A DNA stretch of 64,000 nt from Torreya grandis (taxonomy: Eukaryota; Streptophyta; Pinopsida; Cupressales; Taxaceae): assembly GCA_037957365.1 (NCBI GenBank), contig JARHVA010000223.1, positions 2,847,501-2,911,500 on the forward strand, written 5' to 3'. Positions 36,700 through 48,800 of the stretch are shown in pieces. The translations under genes were made by a program, and so were the position numbers. Positions within the stretch are counted from its first letter, which is position 1; each line of letters starts with the position of its first letter. The notes under the pieces are model-generated. The model was not told the origin of the DNA and did no database searches. It saw nothing but the letters and a program-made list of their open reading frames with translations.

Positions 36700-39556
36700 A
36701 TTATTATGTCCTTCATTATTAGCCTTTTAAATCAACTCTCTAGGGAGATCCTCATGACCTATACAAGAGATGAAACCCACATTATTAACTCCCTTATTTG
36801 TAAACTAGTTGACGATACCATTCCCTTCCCTATAGGTATGATGAATGTTCACCTACTAGAATGAGTTAAACTTGATTTTAGATTCATCTATAGCATGCTT
36901 CATAGACTATATAATGACATTTTTACTAGACAAATAATTCACTATATTTAGAGACTCTCCCTCCACCAATAAATTTTGAACATTGATTTGTTTTTCCAAT
37001 CTAATCCCCCACAATGTAGCTAGAGCTTCTACCCAGTGATTTGACCTCACCCCCATGTCTCCTGCATAAGTATCAATCAAATTTGCCTCATGATCCATAA
37101 TAATTACTCCTCCCCCCATTGATCTCAGGTTTCTTTTTGAAGCTCCATCAAAATTGAGCTTCATCCATCCCTCAAGAGGAGGATTTCACTTTGTTAATTT
37201 CCTAATTTCATCCTTAGGATCTAGTTTCCCTAACTCCAAGGATTCTATTTTCCAATTAAGGGATGGTATTTTTTCAAAGGGAAGAATATTTTTTTCCTTT
37301 TTTAATTTGAAAAGTCTTGTAATTTTATTTTATGAGATTAAAGATTCTTTCTGAGGTTACCTTGTTATTGTAACTTTTTCCCCTAAATTTTCTATTATTA
37401 TGTTCTCCCCAAATCCCCCATATTATGGGAGGCAGTGTCAAGTTCCATAGCTTCTTGAGATGTTCATTTTGAAATAGGCATCTCCAAGACTACCAAACTT
37501 CTATTATGGATCCTACTTGTACCCATGAAATATTGAGTTTTTAAAAATAATAACTCCAAATTCATTGAGTGAAGGGGTAGCTAACCAATAGATGAAATAC
37601 AAATTCATTCTCCTCTTCACACAAAACACATCTATTGATAATAATGCACTCTTATCCTAAGATTATGAAATGTTAAGTTTTTATTTTGAATCATTACCCA
37701 TAAGAAAAAATTTATTTTTGAAGCCATTTATCCCACACACCTTCCCAAATCACCACAATTTCTTGTTCATGAGCAATTAAATCATGCCCTAATTTTAATT
37801 TATATTGGCCATCAAATGAGTCAATACAAACAATTTTATCTTCTCTATCAACCCCTAAGATGTGAGAAAAATATAATAAATTATTCAATTCTTTTATCTT
37901 CAAAGTGTATTCTTAATTTAGGTTATCCAAGCTCAGATTTTTCCATATTTTAACTCCTTCCTACTCTTGCCAGTAATCATCCACCTTATCATCATATCTA
38001 TATACCATGTTCTCCTAAAGGTGTAAACATGTATCCCTCTAGTATAGTGTCAAATTAGAGCTCCATTTATCTTTCCAAAAGTCAATCCTACTTTCATTTC
38101 CTATTTTTCATTTAGAACCTACATTAATGAACTCCTTGTTGGCAATTAAGAAGTTCCAACTGTGTGATCTCCTCACAAATTAGTCCTCAAATATAATGGA
38201 AATTAGATCTCTCCCTTCAAGATATTTAAAATAAAGGATCTTACCCCAAAATAATTTCATTGAGATGAATCTACAAACAAACTTAGAGATGAGGGATTTA
38301 ATGATTAACTACAAATTTATAATACCAAGCCCACCATACCTTTTTTTGGCATAAACTTTACTCTATGATACGAGGTGAAATTTGTTTTTTTATTCCATCC
38401 CAACCCAAAGGAAGTTTCTTTGAATCTTAATAAGTGTGTCTTCCACTCTTTTAGGCAAACTTGAATAGTAAATTAATGTACATCGGTAGACTTTGTAAAA
38501 CACTCTTAATCAACACTAACTTTCCAGCATGAGAAAGAAGCTTACCTTTCCAATCTATGAGCTTCTTTTAGAATCTCTCTATCAAAGGATTCTAGGCTAT
38601 CACCTAAATCTAGTTGCTAAAGAGAGGCATTCTCAAGTAAGAGGAAGGGAGTTTCTTGATTTGATATCCCAAAAGAGAAGCTCTCCTAGTTTGTCTAGCT
38701 ATCAGAGTATTAAATAAGTAGATCAAACTATTTTAAAATTTTATTTTCTGGTTGGATGCCTTTTTATACATTACCAAAATCATTTTAATATTTCTAGCTT
38801 CCTATATAGAAACTTTATCCAACAAAGTAGTATCATTTGAAAACTATTGATGAGTCATCAGATCAACAAACCTAGCTAGTTTTAACCATTTCAATTGTGC
38901 AATAGCCAAATCCTTGGATATGTATCTACTCAATGATTCAACCATGATGATGAACAAGAATGGGGATAGGGGGTTTCCCTATAAAATAAATTTTACACTC
39001 TTAAAAAATCGTTGGGCCACTCCATTAACTAACATCAAACCTATATTAGCAACAAAAGAATAAAAATCATCCATATTATCCATATAAACTAGATTTCCTC
39101 CTTTTTATCTCCTAGATGAAGAGGAGAGTTAATTTTTCCTACCAGAATACAAGGGATGGCTTTTCAATTACTTCTAAAAGATATAATAACCTCCCATAAT
39201 TCTTTATGTGTAGACCTTGTATTGGGAGTGTAAACATTAAAAAATATCCACTGCTTGTTCTCAATACAATTAGTAAATAGAACTGCTACATGATGTTGAG
39301 TCTTGAGAATGGGTTCACCCATTAGAAATTTAGGATCCCAAAAAGTTATCGTACCTCCTGAGGTTCCTAAAGTGCTGATACAAACTGCTTTAACTTCACT
39401 CTAGTACATTTTTTTGTGGTTTAAGAAGTATTTTCCCTCTATCTTTGATTCTTGAATGGCCAAAATGGTAGCCTTATCAGTCTTTATAATATCCCTAAAA
39501 ACTTTTTGCTTACCTATACTATTCATCCCTTTGATTTTCCAAGAAATAATCAACAT
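36700..39556 (-). pseudogene. LINE ORF2: endonuclease, reverse transcriptase, zinc finger, RNase H
   Basis: Minus strand. It starts near 39556 with MLIISWKIKGMNSIGKQK, the usual start of AP-type LINE endonuclease, followed by ILAIQESKIEGKYF. RT includes GNPLSPFLFIIMVESLSRYI near 38970 and FSNDTTLLD near 38830, a damaged F.DD box. Downstream is a Cys-type finger CVLCEENEFVFHLL near 37610 (zf-RVT type) and RNase H KLNFDGASKRN, VEALATLWGIRLEK, LLVEGESLNIVNYL (37164-36907), continuing as HHTYREGNGIVNQF near 36820. The third RNase H acid is Glu instead of Asp. Multiple stops and shifts. It would nick target DNA and copy the LINE RNA in an active element. Confidence 0.88.
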
Positions 39557-39559
39557 AAT

Positions 39560-41172
39560 TAATAGTTAGGAGAAGAGAAACCCCTTTAAAAGGGAAGGTT
39601 TTTTGAAATCCATCTACTATGCCTTCTTGAGTAAGTTTAAAAAAAAAATTCCCTTTTAGATGATTTACCTAATTTGGGTGGAGTTTTGAAAGCTGAGCCC
39701 TCAATGCCTCTTATAGTAATCATTGATCACACCACTTTTGCCTTTGTAGATTTTTTAGGCTTAGCATTTTCTTATTTTATATCCCTATTTTCCTCACTAC
39801 TTAAATCCAATGTAGAATCATTATTCTGTGAGAGTCCATTTAAGCCTATCCCTTTATCAACCAACTATTTTACTTCTATCTCTTGCTCCAAAATTTGAAA
39901 TTTGTTCTATATCTAAATATTTTTGGGTTGAGGTCCTTACATTTATATAATATTTATATGATGTAAGACTTTATCCTTCTCTAAATCTACCTCTTTCTTT
40001 TCTACCTATTTCAATATTTCTATCAAAGAGAATTCTTTAGAAAGCTTTTGTTTTACTCTTTTATCTATCAATGTTATATTTCCCCACTTCAAGTGTATGT
40101 TTAGCTTTTGAGGCATCCTTTTTAATCCCTTATAAATCCACCTTATCTCCTTCCTTCTATTGTGAAATAGATCTAGTTGTGTCTAATTTAGGATGGGCTA
40201 CTAGACCTAGGATTGAGGCCTGAGACTTAGTATATTTTTTGAAAGAGACTCCTTTTCTTTACCACTTTGCTATGTTGGTACCCATATAACACACCTTTGA
40301 TGAATACCGTAATTTGTGTATTTTATCACATAGCATGGCATATTTTTTAAACTCTATTTTTGTGATTTTATCCCAAAATTAATGTGTAACATGATTGAGT
40401 TTGGTATATCTTGATTAATAAAGGTATTTACATAAAACCTAGCATGTACAAGTCTGGATCTTGCCTTGGTCACCGAATCTAGAATTATGAGGTACCCAAA
40501 AGATTTGGCTATACTCATAAAAAATAATCCTCCCAAAACTCAATTGGGAATCTTGGTAATCTAACCCAGATGGGCAATAGGTTAATATTTTCCTTCTTAG
40601 GGTCAAACCCTAATTACCATTTCTTGAGAAAAATACCAGATTTTCAAAAGAACCATGGGACCCCTACAAGGATATTGACACTATCTTCAAGGTTATTGAA
40701 TCTAATCATGAATAATCCATTCACCATTTTTAGGATCTCCATATGTCCTTTTTTACACCAATTTATTTTCCTCGGGCTTTGAAAGAGTCTATGTTTGGCT
40801 TGACTCCCATGAATTTTCCAACTAAAGCTTGTTCCATCCTCGATGAAGCATGATTTATGAGAGGAGTGATTTCAACATGTATACTCTTTCCATATTTAAT
40901 GGTTTTTAGATATTCAACTGGTTTAATATCATTTTTTCCCATCGATCCAATCAATCTTTCACACCAATAAGACTTACCTAACATCTACTTGGGGGTGTTA
41001 GAGTCATAAATATTACCAATCTTAGTGAATATTCCTTCTATCAGTACATGCCATGATAAAGCTTCAAATTTGTTGGCCCATGTGATCTCCCCTTCACCGT
41101 AGCCATCTCCTTTATCTATTTTTGAGTCTAGATTTGAAATTTTTTATTTCCTACTCACTATGAATGCCATTC
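39560..41172 (-). pseudogene. LINE ORF1 with DUF4283-like domain
   Basis: It starts near ATG 41172 (MAFIVSRK). A DUF4283-like block lies at 40850-40540: EQALVGKFMGVKPNIDSFKA, GLFMIRFNNLEDSVNILVGV, PWFF, LGFDPKKENINLLPIWVRLP, FPIEFWEDYFL. Then come KARSRLVHARFYVN near 40450 and a decayed zinc-knuckle region. ORF1 proteins of plant L1 elements with this domain bind the element RNA. The C-terminal part to 39560 is low-complexity and frameshifted. Confidence 0.82.
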
Positions 41173-41250
41173 TCTTATCCTATGTTGCTTCCACTCACCA
41201 TCACCATTATCTTATAAGGTGATGATATTTATAATAAAAATATGGTGTCT

Positions 41251-41266
41251 AATTTTCATAAATGAA
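41251..41266. repeat. LINE target-site duplication, right copy
   Basis: aattttcataaatgaa; partner of 34732-34747. Confidence 0.8.
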
Positions 41267-42756
41267 ATTATAAAATCTTGAAAACATGGTAAGAAACAAG
41301 GCTTTGAAAATATAAAGAGGAGGGGGATATTTTAACAACCCTAAAAAATGTGCCATAGAAAATCATAACAAGTATGGCCATGTGAACACATATAAAAATA
41401 GATAGATGTGACCCTATGGGAGTTATAACATGGATGGGTATGAAATAATAATCAAATAAGTTACCATAAATAATGTGCATTGAAATCTTAATATGATAGT
41501 TTTCTTAGATTGTTTAAATTGAGATACCAAATAAGGGAGTAAGTGTCCCCAAAATGAAAGATAAATCCAATGGTTTATAATAAATTTGGAGAAGGTGTAT
41601 AATAAGAAGCTTCAAATTAAATAAAAAATAAACTATGTACAAGGAAAAATGCTACTAGAATCCAAGTATCTCATCAAGGAGATGCTTTTATGAAGGCCCT
41701 ATATCATGTGTCATATTTATATTTTGCATATAATATATCATGACAATCATAGTAATATGGAGTATCTTAATTTTTAAATTATGAATACCACTCTTGTCTT
41801 ATGTTGCATCTATATATGAATAGCTAACTGCCCCATACTATGGGATTAGCCTTTTTTATTTCTCTTTTACAATATGTATTGTGTTTTGTTCCTCTACTCA
41901 TATGTCATTACTTGTATCTATTTATAAAATATATGAAGACATTATTTCTTTCTATTTATCTTACTCTAAATATGTTCCTTCCTTAGAAAAGGATGTGACC
42001 TTTCCTTTACAATAAAATGATATGCAATCTTTGTTTTTATCAATCATTACTCATATTGAATATAACCATAAATTTATAAGCACAACATTGTATGCACTTG
42101 GATTGTAAATAACATGAAAATTAAGAGAATGTTATTTTGAATTAGATGAAACTCTCAATTGAATTGGTCACATACTTGTTAAAATTGCATTAATTTGATC
42201 TAGTTATTGATACTTATTTCAAAGAGAGCTATTAAATGACATAGAAAAAAATGTATCTTGATAATCTACAACCTTGATATTTTCAAATTGTTTTCCATCT
42301 ATGTGGGTAGTGATATTGAAAGGGTCCTGATATGTGGAAAGGATTGTAATTTCCCACTTTTTAACCACATTTTAAACTTTAGTTTTTTCAAATATCTCAT
42401 ACTTTTTAACCTATTTTGTTAGAAACCATGTTTAAACATGTTTCTTTGTTTACCTTGAATCTAATTTGCAACTTATCTTTTAGTAATTGTAATATTTTGT
42501 GTTATAGTTTTATAACCTTTAATTTTAAAATTGTTCATTTTGTAATTTATCTTTCTCTTCTTATGATTTTTTTAATCTTTTTTGATCTACTTTTTCCTTT
42601 TGAATATTTTCTTGCTCTAATTATGCATTTTGATTCTTTTTTTGCTCTAATTGTGTCTCTTAAAAATTGTATTGCTCTAATTTTTCCAATTGTAATTATT
42701 TTTCGTTGTGAATTATCCTCTTGTACCTATACTAGTTCTTTTCTTACTCATGTTAT
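41267..42756. other. non-coding, with a short minus-strand coiled-coil-like repeat
   Basis: No gene is recognisable. At 42580-42720 the string ttgctctaatt recurs about every 39 bases (three times). On the minus strand this reads as Gln/Glu/Lys-rich pieces (QLEKLEQYN, QLEQKKNQNA, LEQENIQKEKVDQKRLKK) that look like a coiled coil. It may be a gag or ORF remnant. The plus-strand frame at 42416-42772 is its shadow. Confidence 0.4.
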
Positions 42757-45620
42757 TGTTGGTATTTGTTAATGATGGCATAGAGGTGTCTAGGTGAGTA
42801 GATGAAGTGTCTTGATAGTCTAAATGTCAATGACAAAGTGTCTAGTGTGTTTGTCCTAGTCTACTTGAAGTAGGCTTGGTTGATCTTTAGTTTTGACATG
42901 ATTAGGGATGTGTATAATGTATTGATCATGTGTGAGGGGTCCTATCATAGGTTAAGGATTATTTGATAGCTTGTGAAAGTGCATGGTATTCATCTGATTC
43001 TTCATTATGTTCATGTTGGCATAGTTGGTTTTGTGATAGAAAAATTTGAGTAGGTAGTTTTCTAATATCACCATTACCAGATATGAATGAGTCAAGGGAA
43101 GTTGGTCATATGGGAGTGATCACATTAGTCCCAAGTTGTTATGGTCCAAGGTTGAGCAGAACAAAATATATAACTATACAAATTTAGCTTCTTAGGCAGT
43201 TTATAATGTTTTCCCATACTTAGCCAAATTTACAAAGGAGATCTAACGGTGCACATTTAATCACATCATAGATCTACGATGTGAAATTAATATAAGTTTA
43301 ATGTATAAGTTCAATTAGAGCCAAATAATCAATTTGGGGTCATTATATTTCACATGTGTGAAGGTTCTAGGAGAAGATTGATAAATGGATGGATTCCCTT
43401 ATGAAAGAAGATCATATGGTTTAAATTTTAGGACATGTGATTGAGTGCAACAAAAGTTATTAAGGTTCAAAGTTGGCCACCTAGATAGATTCTAGTGGTT
43501 TCTAGACTTATCCAAATTTTCAAAAGGTAAAGACCAAGACTAGATAAGGATATAATAATGAGCAGGTGTTCATACAAATGCAGATCAATGGTGTGTATTA
43601 AATCAACATTTCAAAGATTGCACATGATGGTGGTAAATGTCACAAGCTCGCTAATATGATAGAAAATCAATGGTGATTAGTGGTTTGTACTTATAAATAC
43701 CAATGATGTAAGATAATTCAAATATTCAACAAATCATATGGGACTACCAAGTAGCAAAAGTGAATGGATTGACAGTAAAGTGTTTAGAATGTACATGAGG
43801 GTGCCGAGTGTCATAATTATGGGAGTTCTGATCAAGATCAAATGATGACCATTGAAAGATAAAGACCTAGATGATCTAAGGAGATAGATGATGCATAATT
43901 GGTCAATATTTTAAGGGTACATGAGATGATGTGAACATGTTCAAATTTTAACAGTTGCTTAGTGACCATTGGATTTCAAATATTTGAATTTGTGAGGGAA
44001 GACCAGTCTATACTTTTTGTTCTATAGCTTTTGATATATGTAGAATTTGATCATAGTGTAAAATTAAAAGTTTTATAAGACTTCATGGCACATCTAGATA
44101 ACCTAGATAAAAGGTTTGAATGTTTGTATAATCAAATTTATTGAGCTCCAAAGTTGACTATGTATGTGTTCATGCTTTGCAAGTAATCTGAGAAGGATAA
44201 TTGAGTTGTTCTTGATGGTATTTTGATGTTTTAAGATAAAATAAGTGTTGGAGTGTGTTATGTACTTCATGAGGACCATCTATGTGGATTATGGAGGTTT
44301 GATAAATTTAGATTTTAAATGATCAAAGGCTTAGAATTTGACTATGTGTTCCTTCTTGGTGATCATATGTATAAAATGATGTTTGGGCTAATTATGTTGT
44401 AGAAAAAGGGTGTTTTGATGGATGTTATAAATTAAGGAGGACCTATAGGTTATATCGCATGGTTATATGTATGTGAAAGTGTTCTTTTTTTCTTAATTTT
44501 CTCATTGAATTGCTACAAGGGTGAATAGGTCTCCATGACACCTATAAGGGCTATTAAGGCCTAATTGAAAGGTGTAGTTGCTTAAAGGTGACCCATAGAT
44601 TCTATAGCTGACCTATGAGGATGGTATTTAGATGTGTCTTAATGTGATAAAAAAATTAAGGGTTAAGTTATGTCTAATGGTCAATCAAGAAGTTGATATT
44701 CATGAAGGCTCTATAAATAGTGAAATCAAAGATGATTTTTAGGGGATGTAAGTGTGGACCAAGAGTATAGAGTTGAGAGGAGAAGGAGAGTAAGGGTGCC
44801 TAGTGGATGGATTGAAGAGTAGAGTTGGTTTATGATTGTGTGTATGACCTATAGGTCATATTTATAATGTCATAATAGTGCCCTTATAGGTTTGAAGATT
44901 GAGGATGAGTGAAGAGATCTAGGTTGATTCAAAAGACTATTTTAAATGCTTTGAGTGTGAGCAAAGGAAAGGTGAAGGTTGTGTGTGCTTGGTGTGTGGA
45001 CTATGTGAATGACCATTTCATCATGTTTCTAAGTTTTAATAGATTTATTATATGTGTATTTAATTAAATAAGTGTGAATAAGTTAGATTGATCCAAAAGG
45101 ATGTTTTTGGATGCATTGAGAAGGGTGTGAGGCTAGAGAGAGTGTGTAGAGTTGAAGAGAGATGATATACATTATATCTCCATTAGATTTGTAGGAAATA
45201 TATGTTTAATATATTTTCATTTTATAGGTGTTGTGGGTGCTTAACATCTAGGGAGTTGCTTCTTCCTTGCAAGGTGAAGATTGTAAAAAGTCTAGTTATT
45301 GTGGGTGTTTAGCTAGATAAGGGTAGGTGCTCCTTGTGGAATGGGTGTTCCACTAAAGTCTTATGTTTTTAATACCTTATAAGATAATTATTCCATGTAT
45401 TTTTAGGTTTGAGAATAGGTTTTATTCCCTAAGAGGGTTTTTCACTGATTTTGTGTTGTGTGTGTAATCTTGTATTATCTATTGTTCATTGTTATGAATG
45501 ACTTATATATTCTATAAATGATTGTGGTAAATTAATTAAGAGTTTGAAAGGATTGAATTTAAATTCTGAAATATATGTATCACTAATTCACCTCCCTCTT
45601 AATGATTGTACCTCTAATAA
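42757..45620 (+). repeat. candidate 5' LTR of a copia element
   Basis: It starts tgttggtatttgttaatgatgg and ends before a primer-site-like string at 45622-45633. A TATA box, tataaata, is at 44712-44719. The last 50 bases contain taattcacctccctcttaat, typical of the end of some plant copia LTRs. No second copy is in the window, so both boundaries are inferred. No coding frames were seen. Confidence 0.45.
44712..44719 (+). promoter_or_regulatory. candidate LTR TATA box
   Basis: The string ctataaatag lies about 900 bases before gag and inside the presumed LTR. No experimental or comparative support is available. Confidence 0.35.
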
Positions 45621-45621
45621 T

Positions 45622-45633
45622 TAGTATCATATC
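45622..45633 (+). other. decayed primer-binding site
   Basis: tagtatcatatc differs at three positions from the initiator-Met primer site TGGTATCAGAGC and lies 50 bases before gag. Confidence 0.5.
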
Positions 45634-45682
45634 AAGTCCTTTGGTAAAGGCTTGACAACTTGAAGGAGATCCAAGGTACAAT

Positions 45683-46910
45683 ATGGGTAGCTATCAAATG
45701 CAAGGAGGTTTTTCCACTAAACAAAAACTGATGTTCAATAGATCCAATTATGTGTTTTTGAGTACAAGGATGAGGACCTACATCATGTCCTTAGTTTTTG
45801 ACACTTGGCTATCTATTGTGGATGCTTATTCTATACCTACTATTCCTCCATCTAGTGCTACAAATAAGAAATTGTTTGAGAACAATTCTAAGGAAATGAA
45901 TGCTATCACTTGTGGTCTTTTATAGATTAAATACACCAAGGTAATCCATTACATATCTACCAAGGAAATGTGGGATAAATTTAAGACTATTTATGAAGGA
46001 GATTCAAAGGTTAAGTTGGAAAAGTTACAAACTCACTGAAGATAATTTGAGAGTCTTAAGATGAAGGAAGAAGATTATGTGGCATCCTTTCTATAGAGAT
46101 TTGATGAGATTGTGAACATCATCAGAGGTCTTGGAGAGAATCTTGAAGAAGCTACTATAGTTCAAAAGGTATTAATAAATATCTCTCTCAAGTTTGATTC
46201 AAAAGTGTTTGTTGTAGAAAAAAGTCATGATCTTACTCATTTGAAGATGGATGAATTGCATGGCATCTTTACTACCTATAAGATAAGATTAAATGCTGAT
46301 ATACCACCAAATAAAGAAGCATAATTCAAGATAGAAATGAATCCAAAAAATAAGTTTCAAGGTAATAAACTCAAGGAGGATGACATAGTTGATATTAATG
46401 AAGATGAACTAATTGCTTTATTTATAAGGCAGTTGAAAATAGGGTCAGACAAGTATAAGGGCAAACTACCCTTCAAATGCTTTAATTATGGAGAGGTATG
46501 AATTTTTCTAATAAGTTCCCTCACAAGCATAAGAAGAATGATGTTGAAGAGCATGGTGATGGATAATATGAAGACAAGATGACATACAAGTACGATAAAA
46601 GGAAGAAAGAATTTAGAAAGTATGATAACAAGAAGAAGTCCTTCAAGAACAAGAAGAGTCTCTACACCAATAAAGATTGTAGTTCATCAAATGAGAGTGA
46701 AGGCAGTGACTTAGAGTATGATCATGAAGATGATGGTCTTTTTGAAGATAAATCCCTCTTCATGGTTGAGGAAGAAAGTTGCTCATATCAAAAGGAATTT
46801 ACTTGGAGTTATTTAGATGATGATAAATATGAGGTGGACTGTACGACTAAATAGATGAATGATCTTGAAGAATTGAAGATTGAGAAGAAGATTAATGTTG
46901 ATACCTAAAT
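45683..46910 (+). pseudogene. Ty1/copia gag
   Basis: The frame starts MGSYQMQGG and follows copia gag throughout: NRSNYVFLSTRMRTYIMSLV, KKLFENNSKEMNAITCGLL, TKEMWDKFKTIYEGDSKVKL, ESLKMKEEDYVASFL, RFDEIVNIIRGLGENLEEAT, LTHLKMDELHGIFTTYKIRL. The zinc knuckle (CFNYGEV, 46478-46500) has lost its second Cys, and a frameshift follows at about 46498. Then come Lys-rich KKEFRKYDNKKKSFKNKK and acidic SNESEGSDLEYDHEDD. In-frame stops are at about 45923, 46039, 46096 and 46322. Protease and pol are missing, so the element is truncated after gag. Confidence 0.88.
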
Positions 46911-48278
46911 GTGTACCACAAGTGCCTAGAGTGTTTAATAAACACTTCTCATTTTATAATTCTAGGAATTTAGTGCATGAGTTATAGGTTGAGATAATCA
47001 TGTTATTTATTAGTAGAATAGAGCCAGAATAAGTGACTATTTCACAATATTTATATCAGTTGGTGTTTGGTAGACACCATGGCCAAATATTATATCTATG
47101 TAAAATATGTAGTGTACTATGCTAATAACAATGAATTATGATCAAGAACTAATCTAATATGGATATTTACAATGACAAGCTAAACTAAAGTGATCTGATT
47201 AAAAAAGAAGTAAAAGGATGGGTAGGGCAGAAAAGAAGGATGTTGTTGGTCTTTGTTACAAACATTATTATAAATCTCAAATATCATCTAAACATGCATT
47301 TAACCAATGCATGAAATGAAATAGCTTAATCCCAAATCATAACATACATCAAGTAAGCTTCAAAGGAAGGTATGAAATGATGCAAATAAGAACCAGGCTT
47401 AATTTAAAGATTCACTCTTGCAAGAAAATAGCATTAGCCTAATGAAAAATAAGTGTAGCAAATGAAATAAGCCTAAGAACTTTCAACTAATCTAGCATTG
47501 GCACAAATTAGCAAATCTACATTTAAGATACACATCTAGAATCCATAGAAACCATTCAAATCTGAAATTAAAACCGGACAACTGAAAGAGAAACCGTATA
47601 TCACTTCACATAAGCAAATATGGATATACTTTATAGAATTACTTGTTTATATTGATTGCTCAAAGTTTACAAAGTAATTTAATTCTAAGAACTCCTTCCC
47701 TTTTGACAATTGACAATGCTCCTTTTATAAGATACAAGGTAGCATGTCGGTCAGTCTCATCTAATTACATTTGTACAAGTGTATAGGACAAGAGTATTTT
47801 TTGTTGCATTCTAAAAAAATGACCTTTTCCCTTTAAAATATTAGTTTATAGACAATGTGTTCTTACAGCTTACACATGTCTATACAAAATAATATCCTAT
47901 TTTGAAATATTATATGAAGCTGATTATACAAGGAATATTCTTATTTCATTGATCTTTGGGACCTTTATGTTGTTGAAGGTCTAAGTTACTATTGTAGGGT
48001 CCTCATTATTCATTGACATTGTTTAATACAGGCATGGTCCCATCTTCAAACTATAAATCTTTTTTAAACTACTCAATAATGGGAAATAGCTTGACTACTT
48101 TACATAGATGATAATTTAGGCTCTCCTTTGCATTACTAGGTCCGTAGGGTCTTTGATTTGGCCTATTTCACACACATGGCTTTGACATGGCATTTATATG
48201 GTATCCCTGTACCATTTTATTTGTCACTATCCAAAATATGACCATTACCTTTTAAATTTTGGATCCAAGTGGATGTGT

Positions 48279-48476
48279 TAAAATTGACATCGATACAGTC
48301 ATCATTTGATATCCATGGAAACATCTTTGATAGTTACATGATTATCAATTTTAAACATGTATGGTAGACCATTTATTATGTTAAAATTGACATTCACACA
48401 GATGTCATTTGATGTCTGTGATAACATATTTGATGGTCGTGTGATCATAAATTTTAAACATGTTATGGGGACTATC
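48279..48476. repeat. two tandem ~102-bp units
   Basis: ttaaaattgacat begins at 48279 and again at 48381. Both are followed by acag..atcatttgat/gtcatttgat, then tttgatagt/tttgatggt and a closing attttaaacatgt. Confidence 0.8.
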
Positions 48477-48627
48477 TTTTAAGCCTACCACTTATCATTT
48501 TTTGGTTCATTCTTCACTCTACATGTGCCACACATAAACTAATAATTGCTTATTCTTTTTGAAATGGGGGTCTGAGGTTATGCCATTTAGAAATCATGTG
48601 GGTCTCGAAGCTTCATTGAAAATTTTG

Positions 48628-48800
48628 CATTGATCTCACTCCATTCGATCAGGATTTGTATGTTAGAACACGTACCATTAATCTCTGAAAGGTGCTTGAT
48701 GTTTAAACTAGGACCATGGATTGTCATCATTGATCTCACTCCATTCAAGCTTAGTCCTTCTCTTAAATGTGGGCCATTGATCATGCATAGAAGTATGAAA
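48628..48800. repeat. two tandem ~100-bp units
   Basis: cattgatctcactccattc occurs at 48628 and 48728; the second copy is incomplete. Confidence 0.7.

Larger units (their letters stand above)
34748..41250 (-). mobile_element. nearly full-length L1-type LINE with three ORFs
   Basis: The ends are set by flanking copies of a 16-base target duplication, aatttacataagtgaa (34732-34747) and aattttcataaatgaa (41251-41266), matching at 14 of 16 positions. The minus-strand 3' end carries eight A residues (T at 34748-34755) directly at the duplication. On the minus strand the order is a short leader, ORF1, ORF2 and ORF3. At 6.5 kb it has the size of complete plant L1 elements. All frames are broken, so it is old and inactive. 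Confidence 0.88.

Noticed and set aside
42416..42772. 118-residue hydrophobic plus-strand frame
   Set aside because: Antisense of an A/G-rich repeat that reads as a coiled coil on the other strand; hydrophobicity follows from the T-rich sequence.
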